Assembly: GCF_000455265.1 (NCBI RefSeq)
Contig: NZ_HG005139.1
Coordinates: 2,973,554 to 3,037,553, forward strand
Source of the DNA: Paenibacillus antibioticophila
Lineage (GTDB): Bacteria; Bacillota; Bacilli; Paenibacillales; Paenibacillaceae
Direction: 5' to 3'
Length of the DNA: 64,000 bases
Shown here: positions 30,076-38,481 of the stretch, one piece after another
Position numbering within the stretch: position 1 is the first letter of the stretch
Layout of the letters: every line of letters starts with the position of its first letter
Program-made: the position numbers and the translations under genes
Notes under the pieces: model-generated
The model's input: the letters and a program-made list of their open reading frames with translations, nothing else
Databases searched by the model: none
Told to the model about the DNA's origin: nothing

Positions 30076-30112
30076 AAAATGGAACGTCATCCACCTTGCG
30101 AAATGGATGACG
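30076..30112 (-). terminator. Hairpin between the binding-protein and MalF-type genes
   Basis: On the minus strand GACGTCATCCA pairs with TGGATGACGTT and is followed by CCATTTTTGCC. Such a hairpin after a solute-binding-protein gene typically protects its mRNA or partly terminates, giving excess binding protein over permease. Confidence 0.65.
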
Positions 30113-30135
30113 TCGTCAAATACTGGACCAGAGAG

Positions 30136-31452
30136 TTATCTGTGCAGCGTTTCGATTCCTTCTTGGATGCTCTTCACAGCATGATCCAAGGTCGTCTTCG
30201 GGTCGTCGCCCTTCCAGATCAACTCCAGGGCATTCGCCATAGGCGACCATACCTGTTGCATCTCAAAGATCGAAGGCATCGCCACGGAATGCTCGAATTG
30301 CTTGATTGCGCCCGAAACCATCGGGTTCTCCTGAATCACCTTTTCGTTCTCCATTCCTTTTCTTGCCGGGATAAAGCCTGCCATTTCATAGTTCTTGATC
30401 AAGGCCTCATGCGTTGTTACATATCGGGCGAACAGCTTGGCTGCGTTCGGATATTTGGAGTATGCGCTTACGTAATAGGATTTGACGCCGGCAAATGTAG
30501 TCGGAGTCTCGCCATTAGGGAACTCCGGCAGCGGAACCATGCCTACCTCGAACGGAAGCGAAGAGAAGTTGCCGATGTTCCATACGCCATCCAGATTGAT
30601 AGCCAGCTTGCCGTCCTGGAACAATGCCGTCTTTACGTCTGTAGTCGCATCAGCGGCCTCCATTGGCAATATTTCGCGCATGTTCTGGAAATAAGTCATC
30701 CCCTCAACTGCACCCGCACTGTTCAAGCCGATATCGGCCGGGTTCGTGTTGTTCTCACCGAAAATGTAGGCGTTATAACCGGAGAAGAACGGATATGCAA
30801 AATAGAAATTGTTCAGTTGCATCATAAATCCGTATTTTTTATTGCCTGTATCGTTAAAATGCTTGGAAAAGGCGATTATGTTATCCCAGCTCGCAAGATC
30901 GCTCTCTTGAACGAGATCCTTGTTGTAGAATAATGCGTAAGTCTCCATGTTTCGCGGATAGCCATACAGAATTCCATCCTTCGTCACGGCATTGACCGCT
31001 GTCTCCTGAAATTCCGCTCTCGTCCCCTCCTCGAAGAAATCATTCGGGAGGACAAATCCGCCAGCGACCGCTTCACTTAAATTGTCATGAGGCAAAACCA
31101 GGAGGTCGGCTGCCAATCCTGCCGGACCGTCGGTCTTCATCTTTTGCATTTGTTCGGGAGCGCCCTGCTCCTGGACCTCAACAGGAACTCCGTACTCTTC
31201 CGTAAATTGCTTGGCGATTTCATTCAGGAATGGAACGCCGTCGTTGCCGTCCCAGACGATCAGCTTCGCGCCCTCCTCAGGGAGCAGCTCTTCCGAATTC
31301 GCCTCGTTCGTACTTGAATCGGTTGAATCGACAACCTGGGAATTCCCGTCTCCTTTCCCGGAAGTATTGCCGCCCCCAGTGGAGGAACAAGCCGAAATAC
31401 TTAACGTCAGTAATGCAGCCAACAAGGTAACACTCCATTTTTTCACTTTCAT
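30136..31452 (-). CDS. Maltodextrin-binding lipoprotein (MalE/MdxE type)
   Basis: A 438-residue solute-binding lipoprotein. The signal peptide MKVKKWSVTLLAALLTLSISAC ends in a lipobox with the lipidated Cys at residue 22, followed by a Ser/Gly/Asn linker to about residue 60. The mature part has the family 1 binding-protein fold (LIVWDGNDGVPFLNEIAKQF). It lies first in the transport operon, 168 bp after the LacI-type gene, and its promoter carries the operator palindrome. Confidence 0.93.
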   Translation of the reverse strand: MKVKKWSVTLLAALLTLSISACSSTGGGNTSGKGDGNSQVVDSTDSSTNEANSEELLPEEGAKLIVWDGNDGVPFLNEIAKQFTEEYGVPVEVQEQGAPEQMQKMKTDGPAGLAADLLVLPHDNLSEAVAGGFVLPNDFFEEGTRAEFQETAVNAVTKDGILYGYPRNMETYALFYNKDLVQESDLASWDNIIAFSKHFNDTGNKKYGFMMQLNNFYFAYPFFSGYNAYIFGENNTNPADIGLNSAGAVEGMTYFQNMREILPMEAADATTDVKTALFQDGKLAINLDGVWNIGNFSSLPFEVGMVPLPEFPNGETPTTFAGVKSYYVSAYSKYPNAAKLFARYVTTHEALIKNYEMAGFIPARKGMENEKVIQENPMVSGAIKQFEHSVAMPSIFEMQQVWSPMANALELIWKGDDPKTTLDHAVKSIQEGIETLHR

Positions 31453-31570
31453 TCAATGAACCACCCTTCTCAGAATAAATCGCTTTCATAAAACCATTAA
31501 TCATTGCATCAAAGCTCTGGAAACCTTTATTCTCGAAGCTTTCAAACCACCTCCCTTAATGAAGTACAAA

Positions 31571-31599
31571 TTTAGATTAAACGTTTAATCATCAGTCAA
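31571..31599 (-). promoter_or_regulatory. Maltodextrin operon promoter with LacI-type operator
   Basis: On the minus strand TTGACT (31594-31599) lies 17 bp from TCTAAA (31571-31576). The perfect 16-bp palindrome GATTAAACGTTTAATC (31575-31590) fills the spacer and touches the -10, so a bound LacI-family repressor would block RNA polymerase. A variant GATTAAACGTTACATC lies at 32658-32673, just before the regulator's own start, implying autoregulation. Confidence 0.8.
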
Positions 31600-31631
31600 A
31601 AAAATATAGCCGATTCAGACTATATTTTTTT
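31598..31631. terminator. AT-rich terminator overlapping the 3' end of the LacI-type gene
   Basis: AAAAAATATAG pairs with CTATATTTTTT over a 10-nt loop, with T-runs on both strands. The arm on the gene side encodes the last Lys-Lys-Ile and the stop codon of the regulator. It would separate regulator transcription from the binding-protein promoter. Confidence 0.7.
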
Positions 31632-32645
31632 AGGAGCTGAAGTGCTTTGTCGAACTACAAGGCTTACCGGCAGTACCACCTTTTTCAAGGGCGACTGAGT
31701 TCCGTTAATCTGATCAAGCAGCATTTTGACGGCTTCCTGCCCTTTATTCACGATATCTTGCTGAATCGTCGTTAAGGAAGGGATCATGTATTTCGTGTAA
31801 AAAATATCGTCAAAGCCGACGACCGAGATATCTTCCGGTACCCGAAGACCGAGATCATGCAACCCGCGAATCAAGCCCATAGCAGAGACGTCGGATAGCG
31901 CAAAAATCGCACTGATTCTGTCTGCGAGGCTACCGAGTTTTTGAGCCGCCTGGTATCCGCCGTGAACCGATGAATCCGCCTGGAGAATATAGTCAGGACT
32001 GTCCGGGATGCCGGCTTCCCTTAATGCGCGCAGGTAGCCCTGATAACGGCAGGAAATAACCCCGCTTTGCTCCATCTTTCCTGTCAGGACCGCAATATCG
32101 CGGTGCCCCAGTCCAATGAGATGCTTTGTCGCCAGATAGCCGCCTGCTTCATCATCCAACTCGACCTGATACAGCGAAGAATCCGATAAATAGCTGTCCA
32201 AGAATACACAAGGAACACCGATGGACTTAATTTTACGGAACGCCTCGGAATGCTGGTAGACCCCGACCACAATCAGACCGTCCAGATGCCGGCCCTTGAC
32301 GAACGAGAAATCCTCCGCTTCGCTGATCCCGAGCAAAATAACCTGTACTTCATGATTTCGCGCCCCGCTCTCAACGCCGCGTACAAGCTCCCAATAGAAC
32401 GGATTATCTTGAAGAATCCCCTTTTCGATAAAAGGAACGACAATCGCGATCAAATGCGAATTTTTATCCTTGAGGCTTCTCGCCGAGGCACTCGGGACAA
32501 ATTGAAGCTCCTGAATGACCTTTTTGACTTTGGCGGCAGTTTCCGCCGATACCCGGCCTGTTCCGTTGATCACATTGGATACGGTGGCGATGGATACGTT
32601 TGCAATTTTAGCAATGTCTTTGATTGAAATTTTATTTGTCATCAT
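31620..32645 (-). CDS. LacI-family maltodextrin regulator
   Basis: A 341-residue repressor: N-terminal HTH ISIKDIAKIANVSIATVSNV (residues 5-24) with hinge helix SASARSLKDKN, then a periplasmic-binding-protein-like sensor domain (VIFALSDVSAMGLIRGL region, VVGFDDIFYTKYMIPSLTTI). It is the first gene of the cluster and precedes the binding protein; palindromes near both promoters fit its operator. Ligand is presumably maltose or maltodextrin, inferred from context. Confidence 0.92.
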   Translation of the reverse strand: MMTNKISIKDIAKIANVSIATVSNVINGTGRVSAETAAKVKKVIQELQFVPSASARSLKDKNSHLIAIVVPFIEKGILQDNPFYWELVRGVESGARNHEVQVILLGISEAEDFSFVKGRHLDGLIVVGVYQHSEAFRKIKSIGVPCVFLDSYLSDSSLYQVELDDEAGGYLATKHLIGLGHRDIAVLTGKMEQSGVISCRYQGYLRALREAGIPDSPDYILQADSSVHGGYQAAQKLGSLADRISAIFALSDVSAMGLIRGLHDLGLRVPEDISVVGFDDIFYTKYMIPSLTTIQQDIVNKGQEAVKMLLDQINGTQSPLKKVVLPVSLVVRQSTSAPKKI

Positions 32646-32657
32646 GGTCTCTTTCTT

Positions 32658-32673
32658 GATTAAACGTTACATC
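32658..32673 (-). promoter_or_regulatory. Second LacI-type operator, before the regulator
   Basis: GATTAAACGTTACATC matches 12 of 16 positions of the perfect palindrome at 31575-31590 and is placed 13 bp before the ATG of the LacI-type gene, suggesting weak autoregulation. Confidence 0.6.
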
Positions 32674-32721
32674 ATTGTCTGAATTGATTAAATCATCCAT
32701 GCCCGCATTTGTCAATACAAG

Positions 32722-32757
32722 AATGCCCGCCGTAAGCAAATGATTACGGCGGGCATT
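32722..32757 (-). terminator. Hairpin after aspS
   Basis: AATGCCCGCCGTAA and TTACGGCGGGCATT form a perfect 14-bp stem over an 8-nt loop, 28 bp past the aspS stop. The following T-tract on the minus strand is poor, but the stem strength makes it the likely end of the hisS-aspS operon. Confidence 0.7.
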
Positions 32758-32784
32758 ATATTAGCAGCTAAAGCTGATCCGATC

Positions 32785-34560
32785 TTATTTCTCTTGTCCA
32801 GGCTTCTTCGCCAGCTTGATGTGAAGCTGCTCAAGCTGCGGTGTGTCTACCTCGGAAGGAGCGTTCATCAGCAGATCTGTCGCACTCGCGGTCTTCGGGA
32901 ACGCGATCGTCTCGCGCAGATTGGAGCGCCCGGCAAGCAGCATGACCAGACGGTCGAAGCCGAAGGCGATCCCGCCATGCGGCGGTGTGCCGTAATCGAA
33001 CGCATCCAGCAAATAGCCGAATTTGTCCTGGGCTTCCTCCGGGCTCAAGCCGATGGCCTTGAACATTTGCTCCTGAACATCGCGCTTGTAGATCCGCATG
33101 GAGCCGCCGCCTACCTCATAGCCGTTCAACACGAGGTCATAGGCTTGCGCAAGAATCTGACCCGGGTCGCTCTCGAACAGGTGCAGGTCCTCTTCGCGCG
33201 GACGAGTAAACGGATGATGCTCCGCCACATAGCGTTTTTGATCCTCATCCCAGCCGAGCAGCGGGAAGTCAACGACCCAAGCGAATTTATACACACTGTC
33301 GTCGATCAGGCCAAGATCGCGGCCAATCTTTAGACGAAGCGCGCCCAGGACGTCGGCCACCACCTTCTTGGTGTCGGCGGAGAACAAGAGCAAGTCTCCC
33401 TCTTCAGCATCGGTACGAGTCTTCAAAGCTTCAATCTCTTGCTCGCTAAGGAACTTCACGATCGGTCCGCGGAATTCGCCTTCCTTCACCTGAATCCAGG
33501 CCAATCCCTTTGCGCCATAACGGGCAGCATATGGTCCAAGGTCGTCAATGTCCTTGCGGCTCCAGGTGCCGCAGCCCTTTGCGTTCAGCACCTTCACCTC
33601 TCCGCCTTTCTCAATGACGGAGGCAAATACCTTCGCACCGCTTCCGGCAACGATGTCGCTGACGTTAACGAGCTCCAGGCCAAAGCGCAGATCCGGCTTG
33701 TCAGAGCCGTATTTACCCATAGCATCTGCATAAGACAGACGCTGGAACGGTGTTTCGATCTCAATGCCCTTCGTCTCCCGGAACAAGCGGACGACGAGCT
33801 GCTCCATCATCTCTAGCAATTCGTCCCGGCTCAGGAACGAAGTCTCGATGTCGACCTGCGTAAATTCCGGCTGGCGGTCCGCACGAAGATCCTCGTCGCG
33901 GAAGCAGCGGGCGATCTGATAATAGCGCTCAATCCCGCTGACCATCAGAAGCTGTTTGTACAGCTGCGGAGATTGCGGCAACGCGAAAAATTCTCCCGGA
34001 TGTACCCGGCTTGGCACGAGATAATCCCGCGCGCCTTCCGGCGAGCTCTTGGTCAGGATAGGCGTTTCCACCTCAATGAAGCCTTCCCCGTCCAGGAAAT
34101 CTCGGAACACTTTAGCTGCTTTGGAGCGAAGCCACAATGTATTTTGCATTTCCGGACGGCGCAGGTCCAGGTACCTGTATTTCAAACGCAGCGATTCATC
34201 TACCTCTACTCCGTCTTCGATGAAGAACGGAGGTGTCTTGGCTGCATTCAATACTTCAATCTCAGTAATACGCACTTCAATTTCACCTGTCGGCAGGTTC
34301 GGATTTACGGTCTCCGCATCTCTCTTCACCACGGTGCCGCTGACAGCCAGTACGTATTCGCTGCGCACCTTATCCGCGATTTGCAGCGCTTCTCCGGAAT
34401 AAGCCGGATTGAAGACAATTTGTACAATCCCGCTGCGGTCACGCAGATCGATGAACAGAACGCCCCCCAGGTCGCGGCGGGTTTGAACCCAACCATTCAA
34501 TGTTACTGTTTCTCCAATATTCGCGGGACTAAGTGTACCGCATCGATGAGTACGCTTCAT
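32785..34560 (-). CDS. aspS: Aspartate--tRNA ligase
   Basis: Class II synthetase charging tRNA-Asp. The 591-residue protein has an N-terminal OB-fold anticodon-binding domain (to about 110), motif 2 with [16 protein letters not shown], the bacterial GAD insertion, and motif 3 [13 protein letters not shown] near the C-terminus. It lies 38 bp after hisS, so both are controlled by the T-box leader before hisS. Starts ATG 34560 after GAAAGGA. Confidence 0.97.
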   Translation of the reverse strand: MKRTHRCGTLSPANIGETVTLNGWVQTRRDLGGVLFIDLRDRSGIVQIVFNPAYSGEALQIADKVRSEYVLAVSGTVVKRDAETVNPNLPTGEIEVRITEIEVLNAAKTPPFFIEDGVEVDESLRLKYRYLDLRRPEMQNTLWLRSKAAKVFRDFLDGEGFIEVETPILTKSSPEGARDYLVPSRVHPGEFFALPQSPQLYKQLLMVSGIERYYQIARCFRDEDLRADRQPEFTQVDIETSFLSRDELLEMMEQLVVRLFRETKGIEIETPFQRLSYADAMGKYGSDKPDLRFGLELVNVSDIVAGSGAKVFASVIEKGGEVKVLNAKGCGTWSRKDIDDLGPYAARYGAKGLAWIQVKEGEFRGPIVKFLSEQEIEALKTRTDAEEGDLLLFSADTKKVVADVLGALRLKIGRDLGLIDDSVYKFAWVVDFPLLGWDEDQKRYVAEHHPFTRPREEDLHLFESDPGQILAQAYDLVLNGYEVGGGSMRIYKRDVQEQMFKAIGLSPEEAQDKFGYLLDAFDYGTPPHGGIAFGFDRLVMLLAGRSNLRETIAFPKTASATDLLMNAPSEVDTPQLEQLHIKLAKKPGQEK

Positions 34561-34598
34561 ACGTTGACAATCCTTTCATTCGTAAAATAGTGTAGTAG

Positions 34599-35843
34599 TT
34601 ATTTCAATGCGTCAACCAGCTCATGGAGCTTGATCGTCCGCTGTTCACCTGACTCCATGGACTTGAGAGCAATTTCCCCGCGCTCCAGCTCATCGTCGCC
34701 CAAAATGGCGGTATACTTCGCCTGCATCCGGTCAGCAGATTTCATCTGCGCCTTCATTTTACGGCCCAAATAATCCTTTTCTGCGGAATAGCCCGCCTTG
34801 CGCACCTTGAACAGCAGCTTGGATATTTCCTGATCCGCAGCCTCTCCCAAGGAGATCAAGTAGACGTCCAGCGGCTTGGCCGCCGTCAGTCCGACTTCCT
34901 GCTTCTCCAGAATCAGAGCAATCCGCTCCAGTCCGAGTGCCATGCCGATGCCTGGCTGATCCGGCCCGCCGACATCAGCGACGAGTCCATTGTAGCGTCC
35001 GCCGCCGCCAATGGTATCGATCGCCCCAATACCTTCCGCCTTGTACTCAAACGCGGTGTGGGTGTAATAGTCAAGGCCCCGTACCAGCCGATGGTTGATG
35101 ACATAATCAATATCCATCGCGGTCAGCAGCTCCTGGACCTTGGCAAAATGCGTGCTGCACTCCTCATCCAGACTGTCCAGAATCGACGGAGCGCCGCCGA
35201 ATTTGTCCTGGTCTACCTTGCAATCCAGCACCCGAAGCGGATTGCGCTCCATCCGGGATTGGCAATCCTTGCACAAGGTGTCCTTCATCGGCAGCAAGAA
35301 GGCCAAGAGTTTATCCCGATAAGCTGCCCGGCTGGCCGGATTGCCTACGGAATTGATCTCTACCTTCACGCCCTTCAGTCCCAGCTCTACGCAATATTGA
35401 TATCCGAGCGCAACAACCTCGGCATCAATGGCCGGATCCGTGGCGCCAAAGGCCTCCACGCCGAATTGATGGAATTGCCGCTGCCGTCCGGCTTGGGGCC
35501 GCTCGTAGCGGAACATAGGACCGATATAGTATAGCTTGGTCAGATCCGGGTCTCCGTAGAGCTTGTTCTCCACATAGGACCGTACAACACCAGCCGTGCC
35601 TTCCGGTCTAAGGGTCATCCATCGCTCTCCTTTATCCTGGAACGAATACATTTCCTTCTCGACAATATCGGTAGTTTCTCCTACCCCGCGCTCAAACAGT
35701 GAAGTCTGTTCAAAGATCGGGGTCCGGATCTCACCATAATTAAACCGGCGGCACAGATCCCGTGCTTTTTCCTCGATGAATTGCCATTTCTCAACGGTTC
35801 CCGGCAGCAGGTCCTGTGTTCCGGTCGGTTTTTGAAAAGCCAT
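34599..35843 (-). CDS. hisS: Histidine--tRNA ligase
   Basis: Class II synthetase charging tRNA-His. About 414 residues starting MAFQKPTGTQDLLPG, with motif 2 FRYERPQAGRQRQFHQFG, the histidine loop RGLDYYTHTAFEY, and a C-terminal anticodon-binding domain. ATG 35843 follows GGATGGAGG; a longer open frame to 35975 runs into the leader and is not used. Operon with aspS. Confidence 0.96.
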   Translation of the reverse strand: MAFQKPTGTQDLLPGTVEKWQFIEEKARDLCRRFNYGEIRTPIFEQTSLFERGVGETTDIVEKEMYSFQDKGERWMTLRPEGTAGVVRSYVENKLYGDPDLTKLYYIGPMFRYERPQAGRQRQFHQFGVEAFGATDPAIDAEVVALGYQYCVELGLKGVKVEINSVGNPASRAAYRDKLLAFLLPMKDTLCKDCQSRMERNPLRVLDCKVDQDKFGGAPSILDSLDEECSTHFAKVQELLTAMDIDYVINHRLVRGLDYYTHTAFEYKAEGIGAIDTIGGGGRYNGLVADVGGPDQPGIGMALGLERIALILEKQEVGLTAAKPLDVYLISLGEAADQEISKLLFKVRKAGYSAEKDYLGRKMKAQMKSADRMQAKYTAILGDDELERGEIALKSMESGEQRTIKLHELVDALK

Positions 35844-35886
35844 ATTTTTTCCTCCATCCTCTATGCTCATCCAAATGCTGGACATT

Positions 35887-36200
35887 AAAAAAACTCCCGC
35901 CCCTGTCAACAATAACAGGGGCGAGAGTCTGGAATTCCATTCACCCGCGGTACCACCCAAATTCCGAATGTTCACTTAGGGAACATTCGCTTCATAACGG
36001 ATAACGCCCGTATGCGCCTAACGTCTACTGGACCGGAGAGGGAAGCTTTTCAGGCTTCTTTCAGCTGTTCGTCGTCGGTTCTCGGGGAGGTCCTTCCTTC
36101 AATCATCACCAGAATCCTTCCAGCCTCATGGGATTCCTCTCTGCGGATGTGGGGTTGAAGTACTTTGTCCCGTCATCAAATCAGTATCAAACTGTATATT
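35887..36200 (-). promoter_or_regulatory. T-box leader of hisS-aspS
   Basis: The minus strand has the T-box sequence TGGGTGGTACCGCG (35946-35959) followed by a strong terminator, CTCCCGCCCCTGT with ACAGGGGCGAGAG and seven T residues (35887-35930). Stem I features include AGTA, AGAGAG and GGTG. The likely specifier loop, opposite AGTA and after TTGAAG, reads GAAGGACCT and contains GAC (Asp); no His codon is clear there. Reading is by eye. Confidence 0.92.
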
Positions 36201-36205
36201 CCATG

Positions 36206-36234
36206 ATTTTAAGCAAGTACAGCGGCAAAGTCAA
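36206..36234 (-). promoter_or_regulatory. Sigma-A promoter of hisS-aspS
   Basis: On the minus strand TTGACT (36229-36234) and TAAAAT (36206-36211) are spaced by exactly 17 bp, directly upstream of the T-box leader. Confidence 0.8.
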
Positions 36235-36255
36235 GCCCATATGTCGATAAACAGA

Positions 36256-36288
36256 AAAAAACCTGTACCAACGGGGCACAGGTCCAAA
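36256..36288 (-). terminator. Terminator after the 154-residue gene
   Basis: On the minus strand ACCTGTGCC pairs with GGTACAGGT, followed by TTTTTTTCTG. It ends the upstream gene before the hisS promoter. The 100 bp between it and the stop codon hold nothing further. Confidence 0.8.
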
Positions 36289-36388
36289 AGTTAAATATAT
36301 TAAAAGGGGGTCATGCTGTTATTATAAACAGCCAATGTTAAAGAACGATGAAACGAATATTACAGTTACATTACAAAAAACATGTTAA

Positions 36389-36853
36389 TTAATCTAAACG
36401 TTCGACAAATGCCCCCATGCCTCGCAGCTTGTGAATGATCATTTCATAATCCTCATCCTTTGCTTTCAAGCTTAGCACATATTTCAGGTTACTGTAATCT
36501 TCATCACTATAAGAAGCAACATTCAGCACCGGATCAATGACTCCATCCTCCCGCCGATCCGGCAGTTCATCCCTGACCGTTCCTTCTTCATTAACGGAAT
36601 CTTGTCTGGAGACAACCGGAATCACGCCCTGTGCCGAAGCCGTGCTCGGCAACCCGGCAACACCGGCGGTACCTCCCCCATTGGATACGCCTCCGTTGAT
36701 TGGCATAAATGGCACTAACAAATTGCCGTTTCGTCCAATCGAGGTATCTAATGCACCGACTTCCACCTGCTCCGTCTCAAAGGTCAGCAGACTGGTTCTT
36801 GCCCCCTCTGCATCATCCTCGCTCCTGAAATAGGCCTGAATATGCTTTGCCAT
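36389..36853 (-). CDS. Conserved hypothetical protein (general-stress-like)
   Basis: A 154-residue acidic protein. The N-terminal MAKHIQAYFRSEDDAEGARTSL and the C-terminal NLKYVLSLKAKDEDYEMIIHKLRGMGA look like two halves of a ferredoxin-like fold, as in stress proteins of the YflT/17M type. A low-complexity Gly/Asn/Ala linker and a variable acidic stretch lie between them. No catalytic residues can be named. Preceded by TAGAGATGG-like site with AGGGAGGT. Single gene with its own terminator; follows the frameshifted PfpI gene. Confidence 0.65.
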   Translation of the reverse strand: MAKHIQAYFRSEDDAEGARTSLLTFETEQVEVGALDTSIGRNGNLLVPFMPINGGVSNGGGTAGVAGLPSTASAQGVIPVVSRQDSVNEEGTVRDELPDRREDGVIDPVLNVASYSDEDYSNLKYVLSLKAKDEDYEMIIHKLRGMGAFVERLD

Positions 36854-36885
36854 CTCTATTACCTCCCTTGTTCCTGAGTTTTGGT

Positions 36886-37393
36886 TTACAGCTTCTTGAG
36901 CAATTCTCTGACAAACGCCGGTTCATCCTTCGGCGTACGCGAGGTTACGAAATTTCCGTCGACAACAACCTCTTCATCCCGAAACGTAGCGCCCGCATTG
37001 GTCATGTCGTCCTTCAGCGGCGTGAAGGAAGTGATTGTTCTGCCCTCCAGCAGCCCTGCGCTGATCAGAATTTGAGGGCCATGGCAAATTGCCGCAATCG
37101 TCCTTCCCTCCCGGTTCATCTCTGTTACAAAATCCAGGATCGGCTTACTGCCGCGCAGTCCCTCGGGAGATGAGCCCCCGGGAATCACGACGGCGTCAAA
37201 GTCCGAAGCCTTCACATCCGCAATCGCCATCTCCGTTTTCATATTCCGCCTTGCCTTGCTTGCCCTGAACCTTCCGTCCTGCCAGCAGCCCGATAATGAC
37301 CGCTTCATGTCCGGCTTTTTTCACTTCTTCATAAGGAACCTGCATTTCGGAGTCTTCAAACTGGTCCGCCAGTAAAAACGCAACTTTGCTCAT
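36886..37393 (-). pseudogene. DJ-1/PfpI-family protein, frameshifted
   Basis: The first frame (37393 to 37196) opens MSKVAFLLADQFEDSEMQVPYEEVKKAGHEAVII after AAGGAGG; the second (to 36886) continues MKTEMAIADVKASDFDAVVIPGGSSPE and carries the catalytic Cys in AAICHGPQIL. Joining them restores a normal protein of about 169 residues. The frame change is near 37250-37270, around GGCGGAATATGAAAACGG, and needs a 2-nt deletion or a 1-nt insertion in the sequence. Family members are deglycases, chaperones or proteases. It may be a real loss or a sequencing error. Confidence 0.85.
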
Positions 37394-37570
37394 CTGACCG
37401 TTTCCTCCTTACTCAATCCTTTGGTATGTTAGAGATTCTCTAATTTCCTGAGTCCATTTCTTGAGTCGTGCTCGTCTTGTTATTACCCGTTTACTTCTCT
37501 TTTATAACAATGCTCCTGCCCCGCGGCAAGGGACGATGAGCTTCAGCAGCATCAATGCATCAATTCAAAT

Positions 37571-37615
37571 AAAAAGCGCCAATCTAAGAAGGATTTCCTT
37601 CTAGATTGGCGCCTT
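37571..37615 (-). terminator. Terminator of the adhesin-sortase operon
   Basis: On the minus strand AAGGCGCCAATCTAGAAGGA and TCCTTCTTAGATTGGCGC form a long stem over a small loop, followed by TTTTTATTT. It lies about 50 bp past the sortase stop codon. Confidence 0.85.
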
Positions 37616-37666
37616 ACATTTAAACATCCCTTAGCACCGCTGTATAAAGCACATTGTGATCGTTTC

Positions 37667-38476
37667 TTATCCGGTCTGAACCAGCTTTCCGAATAAGGCA
37701 TATCTCGCATTATTGAATTCATAAGAGCAGGTACATAAGGCAACAATCCGTTCATTAGCAGCCACCGATACATCGCTCTTAAAGGTTGAGTCACTTTTTA
37801 ATGCATCAATATAGGTCAGAAAATCCTGGTCATCATGAAATTGGTACCTTATAAACTCGTAGTCCCCATCTGCAACGATTCCGGCAAAAAACTCCACCGT
37901 GTATACCCCAGACGGGGTAGACAGTTGCATGGCAGGATGTTTATCAAAATACTCCTGGTCCTTATATTTCCCTAATGATGAGAACATGGAACCGTCCTTC
38001 ATATTGTGACCATAAACGATCGTATTCTGCCCCGAGAAATCACCTGCAGTCCGATAATCCACGAAGAGACTGCCCAGCTTGTTCTTCTTGCCATTAAATA
38101 AATGAGTCAAATAGTACTCGTTATCTGTTCCCTGCACGATTGGATAGTCGATGATCTGGTCCTCCGACGAAATCCAAGCTACGACCTCCGGATTAACCTC
38201 TTTCAGGGCAGAAAAATCTATCTCTCTTACCGGATTCACGTCGTTCGCTGAAGGAACATTAATGATGTCTTTTTCTACCGTCAATGGACTTTCTGCCTGG
38301 TTCCGAAGCAGGGCATAAGCTTCATCCCCTTGACGATATTCACGCTGCTCAGCCATAAGGATATAGCCGGAACACAGGAGGCCCAGAAAACAGATGACCA
38401 TCAAAATGCGCAGCAGCTTATGAATCCCGGCAGAGCGATTTACGGTTTCTTTATGTCTGTTTTTGTTCCTGCTCAT
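37667..38476 (-). CDS. srtB: Class B sortase
   Basis: Membrane-bound transpeptidase that links proteins to the cell wall. A 269-residue protein with an N-terminal membrane anchor (LLRILMVICFLGLLCSGYI, about residues 21-39) and a catalytic triad: His in IVYGHNMKDG near 153, Cys in ALCTCSYEF near 249, Arg in NARYAL near 256. The LCTCSYEF and GSLFVDYRTAGDFS segments mark class B. The adhesin stop is only 5 bp before its start region, so the two are co-transcribed. Presumed substrate: the neighbouring adhesin with its TPKTG signal. Confidence 0.92.
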   Translation of the reverse strand: MSRNKNRHKETVNRSAGIHKLLRILMVICFLGLLCSGYILMAEQREYRQGDEAYALLRNQAESPLTVEKDIINVPSANDVNPVREIDFSALKEVNPEVVAWISSEDQIIDYPIVQGTDNEYYLTHLFNGKKNKLGSLFVDYRTAGDFSGQNTIVYGHNMKDGSMFSSLGKYKDQEYFDKHPAMQLSTPSGVYTVEFFAGIVADGDYEFIRYQFHDDQDFLTYIDALKSDSTFKSDVSVAANERIVALCTCSYEFNNARYALFGKLVQTG

Positions 38477-38481
38477 GCTAA

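Noticed and set aside
31472..31490. cre site before the binding-protein gene
   Set aside because: TGAAAGCGATTTAT has two mismatches at defined positions and lies close to the start codon, so I did not list it.
27905..32645. Missing ATPase gene as evidence of a broken maltodextrin transporter
   Set aside because: Many Firmicute carbohydrate transporters share an ATPase encoded elsewhere, so the cluster can be complete.
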